Positions 10,347 to 23,717 are shown, counted from the first letter of the stretch. The stretch: 64,000 nucleotides of DNA from Capra hircus (GCF_001704415.2 NC_030808.1:132261089-132325088), one strand, 5' to 3'. Numbers and translations: made by a program. Notes: generated by a model not told the origin, from the letters alone.

Positions 10347-12799
10347 TAAGGTAAGTAAAAAGAGGAATCCAAGATTTAAGTTATAAGAACACTTCATATA
10401 TGAAAACAGGCTGAGGGGAAAACAAAAATGAATACAGTGTAACAAATGAAATTATTCAGAATGCATGTTTCATATTCTTAAACATTTTGTCTGAATATTT
10501 GAGATTATTGACCTAATCAAAGACTTTTAAAAATCAGCATTCTGTTTGAATACAGTTCTGTTCTAATATTATTTTTATTGTTATTAGAATATATTAACTT
10601 AAAGCAGAATTAAATATCTCCTAGGGCTACATAAAAGTAAGTAAATATAATTGTGATGAGTAGAAATTTTAATAAATATTTTAAGTTTCAATTTAAAATA
10701 TCTATATAATATTTTTAATTAGGTGGCTTAAAACAGTGTCATTAAAAAAATAGGATGCTTACTCATTTGCTTGAGATTTTCTTGTATAAACAATTTGAAA
10801 AATAAAAATTTGAACTCAGAATAATGAATAAATAAACACACAAACAAACAAATACACAAAATTTCCAGAGATGATATTAGTGAACAAGATGTGCCAGACC
10901 TATTTGACAATGATAATTGTCTGCAAGTATGACAAGATTCAATGAAGGAAGAACAAGTGGAAATTCTGTTTGAAAGGTGGTATTGTGTTTTGGAGGGACA
11001 GACTATGTATTTGCAAAAGCCATTGATGATGAAGAGTGGTAAGACTTATGAGCGCAGTACATAATAAGCATAAGTGGGAGTGAATCACACATTGTTCATT
11101 GTAATGAACTCAATGAAATTATAATTGAGATGCAGATAAAAATTTTTATCTTCTATTCTTTAGAAAGATATTAATCTTTTACTACTGTGTATATACTTGA
11201 GAATGCATTTAAATGCTTGCATATTATTAAATACAGAGGTTTTTTTTCTTAAATACTGAATGGGTCATTTAATTCCTTGGGAGTGGAAGGAGGTTAGTTT
11301 TTAAATTATGCTATGTGAAAAAATTCTGAAATATTTGATGAAAGGAGTCATTAGATCCCAAGATCCTAGAAAAATGCCTAGTTAATAGAGAAAAGCCACT
11401 AAACTTCTGTTGAATGAATGACTGAATATGTTGTATTATAGTAAAGTGAAGTAAAGGTGAAATGAGGTAGAAATCATTTCGATTGAAACTGTTTAAATTG
11501 AAAAAGGTGGTCAAAAGTATGTTATTGCCTGAAAAAATAGTGTGCTGTAGCTTCTATTCCTTATTACAAACCAGTCATACCCAGTTATTACATGACCTTT
11601 TTTGAAAGCCCTACAAATCTCTACCTGGCCAAAAGTCTTTTATAATTGTAATAACAACCTAATTAGAAATATGTTAATTCCCAAAGCAGTCTCTAACTCT
11701 TCGAGGTCAGTAGATATACTTGGTTCCTGGTGGAGTCAGTTGTTATGAGATAAAGCAAAATGTAATTGTATTTCTTCCTGAGATTATTAGAATCAGATCT
11801 CTATATATAAATTCTTAGATATGGTTTCTCAAAGGTCAATTTGTGTAGTTTTCAAATATTTAAGTAAGACATCTATGTTGGGAAATCTTTGCAACACAAT
11901 ACGTTTCATAGTCAGCTGACCCTTTGACAGTGTGGGTATTGGTTACTGTAATGCCTCTGTAGCTGAAAATCGTCAATATAACTTTTGATACTCCCAAAAG
12001 TTAACTACTGATACCTTACTGTTGACTGGAAACTTTACCAGTAATATTGACAGTCAATTAACACGTATTTTGTGTTTTATGTGTAGTATATGCTATATTC
12101 TTATAATAAAGTAATCTAGAGAAAATAAAATGTTATTAAAATCATTAAAAGGCTAAAGTAAATTTACAGTATTGTGTACTACGTTTATCATTACTGAAAG
12201 TTTATGTCATCAGTTTACAAGGTGAATCATCTGTTAGTACCTATATCAGTATTGTCTTATATGATACAAAACACCATAGTAGGTGTTACATATATAACTA
12301 ACACTAGATGTCAAAAATGAAAAGATACTGTGAATAATTCATATTGATTTATAATTATGATGATTTATGGGTGATGATGAAGAAGGCAATAATATGATTG
12401 CTTTGTATTAGCCTAGGGTAACTGATAAAATTGTTTCACAGTAGCCTTGCCTTTACACTAATGAATGAATTGTTATAAAATTTTTATAGCATATAGTATT
12501 ACTGTCATATTTATAATATACTATTGGAAACATTTTTTAAATCGTGCTGTTACATAGTTTCAGCTCATATATAGCTGATACAAGATATGCTGATAAATAG
12601 TTTCTCCAACTATATGAGAGATAGTGTGTCATACTATATAGTAATGTAACTCTTCGAAAGCAAAGTTATAGAACACTGTGTGAAAAATATCATTCACCTT
12701 ATGCTTGTCTTGCACACAAAACATAATTGAACACTTAAGCAATGATGATGGCACAAGAACTCATGCAGTTCTTGCCATAAAAAGATAAAGATAGTGCTA

Positions 12800-12985
12800 A
12801 GGTGTGTCTGACTCTTGCGTTCCCATGAGCCCTGCCAGGCTCCTCTGTCCATGGGATTCTCCAGGCAAGAATACTGGAGTGGGTTGCGATTTCCTTCTCC
12901 AGGGGAACTTCCCGATCCAGGAATTGAACCCAGGTCTCCCGCGTTGAAGGCAGATGCTTTACCTACTGAGCTATGTGGGATGTTT
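12800..12985 (-). mobile_element. Bov-tA/BOV-A2 SINE, antisense, inside Tigger
   Basis: The + strand shows GTGTCTGACTCTTGCG, then CTCCTCTGTCCATGGGATTC, then ATACTGGAGTGGGTTGC and the B-box complement GAATTGAACCCAGGTCTC. It ends near CTACTGAGCTATGTGGG. Open stretches on both strands here (12694-13036) are repeat-derived, not genes. No clear target duplication is seen. Confidence 0.88.
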
Positions 12986-14072
12986 TCCGTTGGAGACACA
13001 GACATTTGTATTGTATACAACAGATACATTTATTAAGTGTACGGCATGGTGATTATTTGCTGTTCCTTAAGTGGAAGTGAATCATCATAAAAGTATTTTT
13101 CCTCATTATCTTCACATTGAGTATGCTGAGGAAGAGGAGAGTTTGGTCTTGCTGTTTCAGAGATGGCAGATGTGGAGGAGGTAGAACAGTAGGCAGGAAA
13201 ACAGGCATATTCAGTGTAATTTTATGCAACTACATCATAATTTATGTCTGAATTTTGCTTTTTCATCTGTATAAAAATGCTTCTATATAATACCAAACCT
13301 TCTTCCACCATTCGCTTTAGTTTCAGTGCCCTAAATTAAAAGGGTCCTTGTTAAAGAAGTTAAAAGTAGTGTTTGAGTAAGATTGTCTAGTGTTATTTGT
13401 TTTCTGGAATTGTTTATTCTGTGTGTTCTTCCTCATTGTACAGTACTGGTTTGGAAGCACTCATCTCTATCAAGTCATCTTCTCATAATTCCTTTGGTAT
13501 AGTGTCTATTAGCTCTTGATTTCTCCAGTATTTTCTTAAAATGCTTCACCACACCCCACCTTTTATGCCATGTTCATAGTCTCTTTCATGATTCCTTTGA
13601 TAGGCTCTCTCCTGAGTCCTCTGAAGTGATGGAAAACATCTGGGCAAAATTTATCTCCAGTGGGAATTTATTATTTCAGGTCTGATAGCTTTCATGACTT
13701 TTTCTGTAGCAACAGTGGCAACTTCAGTGGTGAAGTTCTTTCAGACTTTCATGATGTTCTATCTTCCATAATACAGAGACAATCCTTTCCATTGATTACT
13801 GTGTATCATGAGGCCCTTATGTGAACATTTTATTCAGTGATCAGGCACAGTAAAGGACAGAAACGGTAAGGACCTAACAGAAGCAGAAGACATTGAGAAG
13901 CGGTGGCAAGAATGCACAGAACTATACAAAAAAGTTCTTAATGATCCAGATAATTGCAGTGATGTGGTCACTCACTTGGAACCAGACATATTGGACTGTG
14001 AGGTCAAGTGGGCCTTAGGAAATAATTACTATGCACAAAGCTAGTGGAGGTGACAGAATTCCTCCTGAGCTA

Positions 14073-14132
14073 TATAATTAGCCTCCAATTAAAATAAATA
14101 AATTTTTTTAAAAAGGAAAAAAATAAGTAAAA
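14073..14132 (+). mobile_element. Very short L1 3' tail insertion in BovB
   Basis: The segment ATAATTAGCCTCCAATTAAA followed by an A-rich run is the 3' tail of ruminant L1. It breaks an otherwise continuous BovB. Approximate flanking repeats are TCCTGAGCTA (14063-14072) and TCCTGAGAGCTA (14133-14144). Confidence 0.55.
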
Positions 14133-14656
14133 TCCTGAGAGCTACACTCAGTATGTCAGCAAAGTTTGAAAACTCAGCTGCAGGACTGGAAAAGGTCAGT
14201 TTTCATTCAAGTCCCAAAGAAGGGCAATGCCAAACAATGTTCAAACTACCGTACATTTGTGTTCATTCCACATGCTAGTAAGGTAATGCTCAAAATCCTT
14301 CAACCTAGGCTTCAGCAGTATGTGAACTTCCAAATGCACAAGCTGGGTTTCGAAGTGGCAGAGGAACCAGAGATCAAATTGCCAGCATCCATTGGATCAT
14401 AGAGAAAGCAAAGGAATTCCAGAAAAGCTTGTTTCATTGACCACGTGAAAACCTTGGACTCTATGGATCATAACAAAATATGGAAATTTCAATAGATGGG
14501 AGTACTAGACCACCTTACCTGCCTCCTGAGAAACCTATATTCAAGTCAAGAAGCAACAGTTAGAACTGGACATGGAACAACTGACTGGTTTAAAATTGGG
14601 AAAGGAGTACAACAGCACTATATATTGTCACCCTACTCATTTAACTTATGTGCAGA

Positions 14657-14882
14657 GTGTGTGTTTGCACGCTGAGTCGCTTCAGTGGTGTCTGACTCTG
14701 TGCAGCCCTGTCCTGTTAATCCACCAGGCTTATCTGTTCATGGGATTCTCCAGGCAGTACTGGAGTAGGTTGCCATTTTCTACTCCAGGCATCTTCCCAA
14801 CCCAGGGATCAAACCTGAGTCTCTAACATCTACCTACATTGGCAGGCAAGTTCTTTACCACTAGTACCACATGGGAAGCCCC
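14657..14882 (-). mobile_element. Bov-tA SINE, antisense, inside BovB
   Basis: The + strand reads CGCTGAGTCGCTTCAGTGGT, GGGATTCTCCAGGCAGTACT and the B-box complement AGGGATCAAACCTGAGTCTC, and ends in ACATGGGAAGCCCC. The BovB text resumes exactly after it. The flanking repeats are TATGTGCAGA (14647-14656) and TATATGCAGA (14883-14892), with one mismatch. Confidence 0.9.
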
Positions 14883-17865
14883 TATATGCAGAATACATTA
14901 TGTGAAATGCCAGGCTGGATGAATCACAAGTTGGAATCAGGGTTGCTGGGAGAAATATCAGTTTCAACCTCAAATATGTAGATGATGCCACTCCAATGAC
15001 AGTAGTTGTAAAGGAACTACAGAACTTGATACGGGTGAAAGAGGAGAGTGAAAAAGCTGGCTTGGAACTCAGCATTCAAAGATTAAGAAGACCATGGCAT
15101 CCAGTCTCATCACTTTATGGCCAATAGAAGGGGGAAAAGTGGAAATAGTGACAGATTTTATTTTCTTGGGGTCCAAAATCACTGGACAGTGACTGCAACC
15201 ATAAAATTTAAAAAGCCTTCTCCTTGGAAGGAAAGCTTATGACAAATCTTGACTGCATATTAAAAAGCTGAGACATCACTTTCCCGACAAAGGTACATAC
15301 AGTCAAAACTATGGTTTTTCCAGTAGTCATGTATGGATGTGAGAGTTGGACTGTAAAGAAGACTGAACACCGAAGAATTGATGCTTTTGAATTGTGCTTT
15401 TGGAGAAGATTCTTGAGAGTCGCTTGGACTGCAGAGAGTCAATCCTAAAGGAAATAAACCCTGAATATTCATTGGAAGTACTGATGCTGAAGCTTCAATA
15501 CTTTGGCTATGTGATGTGAAGAGCCAACTTGCTGGAAAAGACCCCGGTGCTCAGAAAGATTAAGGGCAGAAGGAGAAGAGGGTGGCAGAGGATGAGATAG
15601 ATAGCATCACAGACTCAATGGAAATTAATTTCAGCAGACTGTAGGAGATAGTGAAAGATAGGTGAGCCTGGCATGCTGTAGACCATGGGGCCGCAAAGAG
15701 TTGCACACAACTTAGGAACTGAACAGCAACAACTGTGACTTCCTAATCTAAAGACTGAAGTAGAGATGTTTTATTTCAGAACAGTTTGATTTCTTTGACA
15801 CCTTCAGTGTTGAATTCATAGAGTTCTGGGTAATCAGGGGCATTGTTCATTATGAAGAGAATTTTAAAAGTCAGTCTCTTACTGGCAAGGTACTTCCTAA
15901 CTTTAGCAACAAAGCAGTAATGGAATCAGTCCAGAAAAGGGTTCTCATTGTCCATGCATTCTTATTGTACAACCAAAAGTCTGCTAGCCAGTGTTTATCT
16001 TTTCCACTTCAAGGCTGAGGAGTTTGTAGTTTTTTAGTTAGGAGTCTTGATCATAAACCTGACGTCTGTGTGTACAAAAAGTAGAGTTAACCTTTGCCTT
16101 CTTGCCGTATGGCCTGGTGCTCACTTCTCTTCCTTACTAATAATGTTCTTTATGATAATTTTTTTCCTGAAAAATTTTTTTTCACAAAAGGGCACTTTCA
16201 TCTGCATTAAAAACTTGTTCAGGCAGCCATACATACCACTGAGCATGTGCAGTTGTAAATAAACTCTCTTCTCCACTTAGTCTGTTGGCTGTCAGTTAAT
16301 CGTCAGGCCCTGTCTACCAGATCCAAGCTGGAAATTTTTCCTTTCAAAAGTTTTGTTGATGAGGACAGAATGGTTGGAACTTTCTGCTCAGTCCATAGAC
16401 AGTAGCTGCAGCTGAGAGTACTAGTCCAGCAAAGCTGAACTATTTTCCTGCCATTGAGATATGTAGGAACACACCCAGCTGTGAACAGCGAGGTATCTGT
16501 TATGCCGGAGAGCAGTTTCTAGCACTGTTGACACTAAGCAAGGGTCTGTGGCTCTTGCCAGTTCCTGCAGGTGCAGGAGAGAAAACAATATGGCAGAGTA
16601 AAAGAACTTAAGCTTACTTCCTCCCATAAGAATATCAGAATCACAACTAAGTTCTATACAGCCATAAATAAAAAACACTGAAACCTTCCAAAAAGGTACT
16701 CTACATCCAAAGACAAGAAATCACAAGGTGATAGGTGGAGCACATTTGTGATATAATCAAATCCCATACATCTGGAGTGACCCAGAAACTGGAAAATAAT
16801 TCCATCACAGAAATTTTCTCATGGGAGTGAGCGCTCTGAGCCCCACTTTAGGCTCCCTAGCCTGTGGGTCTGGCATCAGGAGGAAGAGCCTCCAGAGCAT
16901 TTATTTGGCTTCTAACTCCAGCAACTTTTGATCACAGGAGCTCTATAGGACTGGGGGAAACAGAGACTCCAGTCTTGGATGATGCACATGAGGTTGTATG
17001 AGCACCAGGACTCAGAGGGAAAGCAGTGACTTCATAGGAGCCTGGGCTGGAGCTAATCCTGCTCTTGGAGGGCTTCCTGGGAGGGAGAATGGGGTTGTGG
17101 CTCTCTATTCGGTCATAAAAGTTGGCGGTGAACATATCCATAAGAAATTATCTGAAGGTTGACATCTTGCTTGGGACATTAGCATGAAGACCTGGCACCA
17201 CCCAACAGCCTGTAGGTTCCAGTCCTGGAATACCTCAGACCAAGTAAGCAACAGGACTGGAACACAGTCCCACCCGTCAATAAAGAGGCCGCCTAAAGAC
17301 TTCCTGATCGTACAGCCACCTCTTGGCACACCTTTTGACAAAGCCCAGCCCACCAAAGAGCCAAGATCCAATTTTACCCACCATTCCCTCCCACCAGGAA
17401 GGTTCTACAAGCCTCTAGACCAGCCTCTCCCACCACGGAGCAGACAGCTGAAGCAAAAAACATACAGTCTTACACCCTGTGGAGCTGAGTCTACAAACAG
17501 GTCGGAACTTAAAATGGGACCAGCTGGTACCTGACCATTGCGTTATGAGAGGGAATTGTACTGCTAGAACACATAGGACATACTCAACAGAGGGCTTCTT
17601 TTTCAAAGTCAGGAATAACAACTTTACACATATATAAAATAAAAATAGAACTTTAGACGAAATGACAAAAGAACATGTCCCAGATAAAGGAACAAAATTA
17701 AGTCCCAAAACAACTAAACGATGTGGAGATAGTTAACTATATGAGAAGGAGTGCAGAGTAATGATTGAAAACATGATGCAAACATTTAGGAAGAGAATGG
17801 ATACACAGCAATAAGTTAAAAGACGTTTTTAACAAGGATTAGAAAAATTAGCATGCGGTATCTGA

Positions 17866-18175
17866 GGTCTTCCTGGTGGTCCATTGATGAGGAATCCTCC
17901 TGCCAATGAACAGTACATGGGTTTGATCCCTGATCCAGGAAGATCCCACTTGAAGTAGGACAACTCGGCCCATGTGTCACAGCTACCAAGCCAGCATGCT
18001 GCAGCTACTGAAGCCCATGCATCCTTGAGACCATGCTTTGCAACAAGAGAAGCTACCACTGCAATGAGAAGCCTGCACACTGAAACCAGAAAGTAGCCCC
18101 TGCTTGCCATAACTAGAGAAAACCTGTACATAGCATTGAAGACCCAGTACAGCCAAAAATCAAACAAAAAACTTA
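17866..18175 (+). mobile_element. CHR-type tRNA-derived SINE (cetartiodactyl), sense, inside old L1
   Basis: It reads TCTTCCTGGTGGTCCATTGA, then GTTTGATCCCTGATCCAGGA and GCAACAAGAGAAGCTACCAC, then GCAATGAGAAGCCTGCACAC. It ends in GAAGACCCAGTACAGCCAAA. This is the order of the long CHR SINE found in whales, hippos and ruminants. It sits in the ORF1 region of the old sense L1. Confidence 0.85.
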
Positions 18176-18871
18176 GAAAGAGAATACAAAAACTGAAATG
18201 AAACATACAGTGGAAGGAACCATTAAATAAAGCAGACCAAGTAAGTGTACTGGTAGACAGAGTAGTGTATATCACCATTGTGGTTTAGAATAAAAGAAAA
18301 AGAATGGAAAGAAACAGTAGTATTTTTTTTCCTGTTTTGGTTGAAGGATAATTGCTATGTATAATTTTCTTGCTTTCTGTCAAACTTCAAAATAAATCAG
18401 CGATAGGTATACATATATCCCCTCTTTTGAATCTCCCTCCCCGTCCCATCCCTCTAGGTTGATACAGAGCCCCTGTTCGAGTTTCCTGAGCCATACAGCA
18501 AATTCCTATTGGCTATCTGTTTTACATATTTTAATGTAAGTTTCCATGTTACTCTTTCCATACAAATCACCCTCTCCTCCCCTCTCCCTATGTCCATAAG
18601 TGAATTCTCTATATCTGTTTCTCCAGTGCTGCCCTTTAAATAAATTCTTCTGTACCATTTTCCTATATTCCATACATGTGTGTTAGACTATGATATTTAT
18701 CTTTCTGACTTACCTCACTCTGTATAATAGGCTCTAGGTCCATCCAGCTCATCAGAACTAACTCAAATGTGTTCCTCTTTATGGCTGAGTAATATTCCAT
18801 AGTGTATATGTACCACAACTTCTTTATCCATTCATCTCTTGATGGACATCCAGGTTGCTTCCATGTTCTAG

Positions 18872-21800
18872 CTATTTTAAGTACTGATGCAATGAACAGT
18901 GGGATACATGTGCCTTTTCAATTTTGATTTCCTCAGGGTAGATACCCAGGAGTGGGATTGCTGGGTCATATGGTGGTTTTATTCCTAGTTTCTTAAGGAA
19001 TCTCCATACCGTCTTCCATATTGGCTGTATCAATTTACATTCCCACCAACAGTGCAAGAGCATTCCCTTTTCTTCACACCCTCTCCAGCATTTATTGTTT
19101 GTAGACTTTTTGATGATGACCATTCTGACCGGTGTGAGGTGAAAATATCATTGTGGTTTTGAGTTTCATTTCTCTAATAATGAGTGATGTTGAGCATTTT
19201 TTCATGTGTTTGTTAGCCATCTGTATGTCTTCTTTGGAGAAATGCCTGTTTAGATCTTTTTCCCACTTATTGATTGGGTTGCTTGTTTTTCTGACATTGA
19301 GTTGTATGAGTTGCTTATATATTTTGGAAATTAATCCTTTCTCAATTTTTTCATTTGCTATTATTTTCTCCCATTCTGAGGGTTGTCTTTTCACCTTCCT
19401 TATACTTTCCTTTGCTGTGCAAAAGCTTTTAAGTTTAATCAGGTCCCACTTGTTTATGTTTCTTTTTATTTCCGTTATTGTAGGAGGTGGGTCATATAGG
19501 ATCTTGCTTTGATTTATGTCATTCAGTGTTCTAACTATATTTTCCTCTAAGAGTTCTTTGGTTTGTGGTCTTACATTTAGGTCTTTGATCCATTTTGAGT
19601 TTATCTTTGTGTATGCTTTTAGAAACTGTTCTAATTTCATTCTTTTACATGTAACTGTCCAGTTTTCCCAGCACCATTAATTGAAGAGGCTGCCTTTGCC
19701 CCATCGTATATTCGTTTGTCAAAAATAAGGTACCCATAGGTGCATGGGTTTATTTCAGGGCTTTCTACCTTGTTCCATTGGCCTGTATTTCTGTTTTTGT
19801 GCCAGTAGCATACTGTCTTGATGACTGTAGCTTTGTACTATGATCTGAAGTCAGGAAGGTTTATTCCTCCAGCTCCATTCTTCTTTCTCAAGACTGCCTT
19901 GGCTGTTTGGGGTCTTTGTGTTTCCATATGAATTGTGAAATTTTTTTGTTCTAATTCTGTGAAAAATGCCATTGGTAATTTGATAGGGATCGCATTGAAT
20001 CTCTAGATTACCTTTGGTAGTATAGTCATTTTCACAATATTGACTCTTCCTACCCCGGAACATGGAATATTTCTCCATCTGTTTATGTCATCTTTGATTT
20101 CTTTCATCAGTGTCTTACAATTTTTTGTGTGCAGTTCTTTTGTCTCCCTAAGTAAGTTTATTCCTAGATATTTAATTCTTTGTTTCAATGGTGAATGGGA
20201 TTGATTCCATAATTTGTCTTTCTTATTTTTTTATTGTTAGTAGATAGAAATGCAAATGATTTCTGTATACTGAGTTTGTTTCCTGCAACTTTGCTAAAAT
20301 CACTGATGAGCTATAGTAATTTTCTGATACTGTCCTTAGGGTTTTCTGTGTACAGTTACATGTCATCTGCATACAGTGAGTGGTTTACTTACTTTTTTCC
20401 CATCTGGATTCCTTTTATTTCTTTTTCTTCTGATTGCTGTAGCTAGGACTTCCAGAAATATGTTGAATAATAGTAGTGAAAGTGGACACCCTTGTCTTGT
20501 TCCTATTCTTACAGGGAATGCTTTCAGTTTTTCAACAATGAGAAGAATGTTTGCTGTAGGCTTCTCATATATGGCCTTTACTATGTTGAGGTAGGTTCCT
20601 TCTATGCCCAGTTTTTGAAGAGTTTTAATCATAAATGGGTGCTGAATTTTGTCAAAGGTTTTTTCAGCGTCTATTGAGATGATCATATGGTTTTTATTTT
20701 CAGTTTGTTAATATGGTGTATCACATTGATTGATTTGCATTTATTGAAGAAACCTTATATTCCCAGTATAAACCTGACTTGATCATTGTGTATGAACTTT
20801 TTGATGTGTTGCCCAATTCTGTTTGCTAAACTTTTGTTGAGGACTTTTGCATCTATGTTCATCAGTGATATTGGCCTGTAGTTTTCTTTTTTTGTGTTGT
20901 CTTTGTCTGTTTTTGGTATCAGGGTAATGGTGGCCTCATAGAATGAGATTGGAAGCGTTCCTTCCTCTGCAGTTTTTTGAAGGAGTTTTAGGATAGGCAT
21001 TAGTTCTTCTTTAAATGTTTGATAGAATTCTCCTATGAAGCTGTCTGGTCCTGGGCTTTTGTTTATTGGGAGAATTTTGATGAAAGCTTCAATTTCAGTG
21101 CTTGTAGTAGAGTTGTTCATAACTTCTGTTTCTTCCTGGTTCAGTCTTGGAAGATCGAACTTTTCTAAGAATCTGTCCATTTCTTCCATATTAGCCATTT
21201 TATTCCCATGTATTGCTCATAATAGTCACTTATAATCCTTTGTATTTCTGCATTGTCTGTTGTAACCTCTCCTTTTTCATTCTAATATTATTGATTTGAT
21301 TTTTCTTCTTTTTTTTTTTGATGAGTCTGGCTAAAGGTTTGTCAATTCTGTTTACCTTCTCAAAGAACCATCTTTTACTTTTATTTCTTTCATTTCTTTT
21401 TCATTTATTTCTGCTAGGATCTTTACGATTTCTTTCCTTCTACTAATTTTGGGGTTTTTTTGTTCTTCTTTTTCCAGTTGTTTTAGGTGTAAAGTTACGT
21501 TGTCTATTCAGTGTTTTCCTTCTTTCTTGAGGTAGGAGTATGTTTCTGTAAACTTCCCTCTTAGAAATGTTTTTGCAGTATCCCATAGGTTTTGAGTTGT
21601 TGTGTTTTCATTGACATTTATTTCTAGAAATTTTTTTTATTTGCCTTTTGAATTCTTCAGTAACCTGTTGGTTATTTAGAAACGTGTTGTTTAGTCTCCA
21701 TGTGTTTGTGTTTCTTACACTTTTTTTCTTGTAATTGATATCTAGCCTCATAGTGTTGTGGTCAGAGAAGATGCTGGATACGATTTCAATTTTCTTAATT

Positions 21801-22389
21801 TACTGACATTAGATTTGTGATCCAAGAGGTGGTCCATCCTGGAGAATGTTTCATGTGCACTTGAGAAGAAGATGTATTCTTCTGCATTTGGTTTAAATGT
21901 CCTGAAGATATCAATCAGATCCATCTCATCTAATGTATCATTTGAGACTTGTATTTCCTTATTAATTTTTGTTTTGATGATCTTTCCATTGATGTGAGTG
22001 GGGCGTTAAACTTTCCTACTAGTATTGTGATACTGTCCATTTCTCTTTTTATGTCTGTTAGTGTTTGTCTTAGGTATTCAGGTGCTCCTATGTTGGGTGC
22101 ATAGATATTTACCATTGTTATGTCTTCCTCTTAGGTTGATCCCTTGATCACTATGTAGTGTCCTTCCTTATCTCTTGTAATATACTTTATTTTGTGGTCT
22201 AATTTGTCTGATATGAAGATTGCTCCTCCATCTTTCTTTTGCTTTCCATTTGCATGGAATATTTTTTTTCCATCCTCTCACTTCCAGTCTATATGTGTCT
22301 TTAGGTATGAAGTGAGTTTTGTAGACAGCATATATATGGGTATTGTTTTTGTATCCATTCAGCCCATCTGTGCCTTTTGTTTGGAGCAT
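18872..22389 (-). pseudogene. L1 ORF2 (endonuclease/reverse transcriptase), broken
   Basis: Minus-strand segments in order: an endonuclease piece (22168-22389) with KDTYRLEVRGWKK, in which the usual catalytic glutamate of ETHF is lysine (YKTHF). Next (21930-22115) comes VNIYAPNIGAPEY with the expected DFN altered to KFN. A fingers part (20755-21198) has ITLIPKTDKDNTKKENYRPI. The palm (20363-20686) has RIGTRQGCPLS, with a YADD box at 20362-20373 in another frame followed by a stop. The C-terminal parts (19092-19640 and 18872-19123) include the cysteine-rich region RGCEEKGMLLHCWWECK. Frameshifts and lost catalytic residues make it inactive. Confidence 0.92.
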
Positions 22390-22631
22390 TTAATCCATTT
22401 ATATTTAAAGTAATTATTGATATATATGGTCCTATTGCCATTTCTTTAATTGTTTGGGATTTATTTTATAGATCTTTTCTCTTTTGTATTTTGTGACTAT
22501 ATAAGTCCCTTTAGTATTTGTTATAAAGGTGGCTTGGTGGTACTGAATTCTCTTAACTTTTGCTTGTCTGAAAAGCTTTTTATTTCTCCATCAATTTTGA
22601 ATGAGATCCTTGCTGGGTACAATAATCTTTG

Positions 22632-23500
22632 TTATAGATTTTTCCCTTTCAGTACTTTAAATATATCCTGCCATTCCCTTCTGGCCTGCAGAATTTCTGC
22701 TGAAAGATGAGCTGTTAAGCATATGGGGCTTCCCTTGTATGTTATTGGTCCCTTCTCCTTTGCTTCTCTTAATATTGTTTCTTTGTGTTTAGTTTTGATT
22801 AGTTTATTTAGTATGTATCTTGGCATGTTTCTCCTTCAGTGTATCCTGTATGGGATGCTTTGTGCCTCCTGGACTTGATTGACCATTTCCTTTACCATGT
22901 TGGGGAAATTTTGAACTATAATCCCTTCAAAAATCTTCTCATACTATTTATTTTTCTTTTCTCCTTCTGGGACCTCTGCAGTTTGAATGTTGGTGTGTTT
23001 GGTATTGTCCTATAAGTCTCTGAAACGATCCTCAGTTCTTTTCTTTTCTTTTTTCTTGATACTGCTCTTCAGAGGTTATTTCCACCATTTTATCTTCCAA
23101 CTCACTGGTTCGTTATTCTGCTTTGGATATTCTGCTGTCACTTCCTTCTGGAGTATTTTTAATATCAGTAATTGTGTTGTTTGTCTCTGCATGTTTATTC
23201 TTTAATTCTTCCCAGTCTTTTTAATTGATTCTTGCAATTTCTCCATTTTGTTTTCAAGGTTTTTTTATTATCTTTACTATCATTATTCTGAATTATTTTT
23301 CAGATAATTTGCCTGTTTCCTCTTCATTTATTTGGACTTCTGTGTTTCTAGTTTGTTCCTTCATTTGTATAGTTTTCTCTGCCTTTTAATTATTCTTTCT
23401 TAACTTACTCTGTTTGAGTTCTCCTTTTCTCATGCTTAAAGGTTGAATTCTTTCTTCCTTTTGGTTTCTGCCATCTTAAGGCTGGTCCATTGATTCCTGT
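22632..23500 (-). pseudogene. L1 ORF1 (RNA-binding protein), broken
   Basis: The minus-strand open stretch 22632-22826 encodes PRYILNKLIKTKHKE, ITYKGSPICLTAHLSAE and ARREWQDIFKVL, the C-terminal domain of L1 ORF1 protein. Upstream text to about 23500 is the decayed coiled-coil and RNA-recognition region. No single frame covers it. Confidence 0.85.
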
Positions 23501-23533
23501 AAGTTTCATATAGGGTGAGATTTGTGCTGAGTT

Positions 23534-23556
23534 TTTGTTTGTTTGTTTGTTTGTTT
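23534..23556. repeat. (TTTG)n short tandem repeat
   Basis: About five TTTG units lie in the 5' region of the antisense L1. Confidence 0.9.
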
Positions 23557-23717
23557 TTCCTCTGATGGTCAAGGCTGAGTGAGAAGGTAATCATCTCTAC
23601 TGATTATTTGGTTTGTATTTTTGTTTTATTTGTTGTTTAGATACGGCGTCCTGCACAGGGTGCTACTGGTGGTTGTGTGATGCTGAGTCTTGTGTTCACG
23701 TTGTTTCCTTTGTATGT

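Larger units (their letters stand above)
13850..15732 (+). mobile_element. BovB LINE, 1.9 kb, sense, inside Tigger and itself carrying two insertions
   Basis: It begins at ACAGTAAAGGACAGAAACGG, upstream of the reverse transcriptase, and runs to the 3' end (AACTTAGGAACTGAACAG). Recognisable remnants include VPKKGNAKQCSNYRT (reverse-transcriptase fingers, 14166-14402), TGLKLGKEYNS and the C-terminal WLDG-type block. The YADD region is decayed. Inside it are an L1 tail (14073-14132) and a tRNA SINE (14657-14882). Many stops make it a fossil, more diverged than the BovB at 1841-2900. Confidence 0.9.
13020..16226 (-). pseudogene. Tigger transposase, C-terminal half, decayed and interrupted
   Basis: Reading the minus strand from 16226 downward gives LPEQVFNADESALL, the block around the first catalytic aspartate of pogo-type DDE transposases (usual text FNADET). 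Further down, near 15800-15900, come KILFIMNNAPDYPEL and EFNTEGVKEIKLF, matching the block of the second aspartate (usual DNAPGH), here changed to NNAPDY. Many stops and frameshifts are present. A 1.9-kb BovB (13850-15732) splits the frame. Near 13090-13170 the complement ends with an acidic, serine/proline-rich tail typical of Tigger. No activity is possible. Confidence 0.75.

Noticed and set aside
11913..12345. A separate small non-autonomous Tigger-like element at the left end
   Set aside because: Its inverted partner end lies at 32815-32824 and transposase text lies between, so it is better explained as one end of the split Tigger.
17184..17708. Overlapping open frames of about 100 codons on both strands
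   Set aside because: They fall in the GC-richer 5' region of the old sense L1 and show no known domain; open frames on both strands reflect composition.
20363..21198. Minus-strand frames as new genes opposite STAG1
   Set aside because: They are L1 ORF2 fingers and palm fragments in successive frames, broken by frameshifts.
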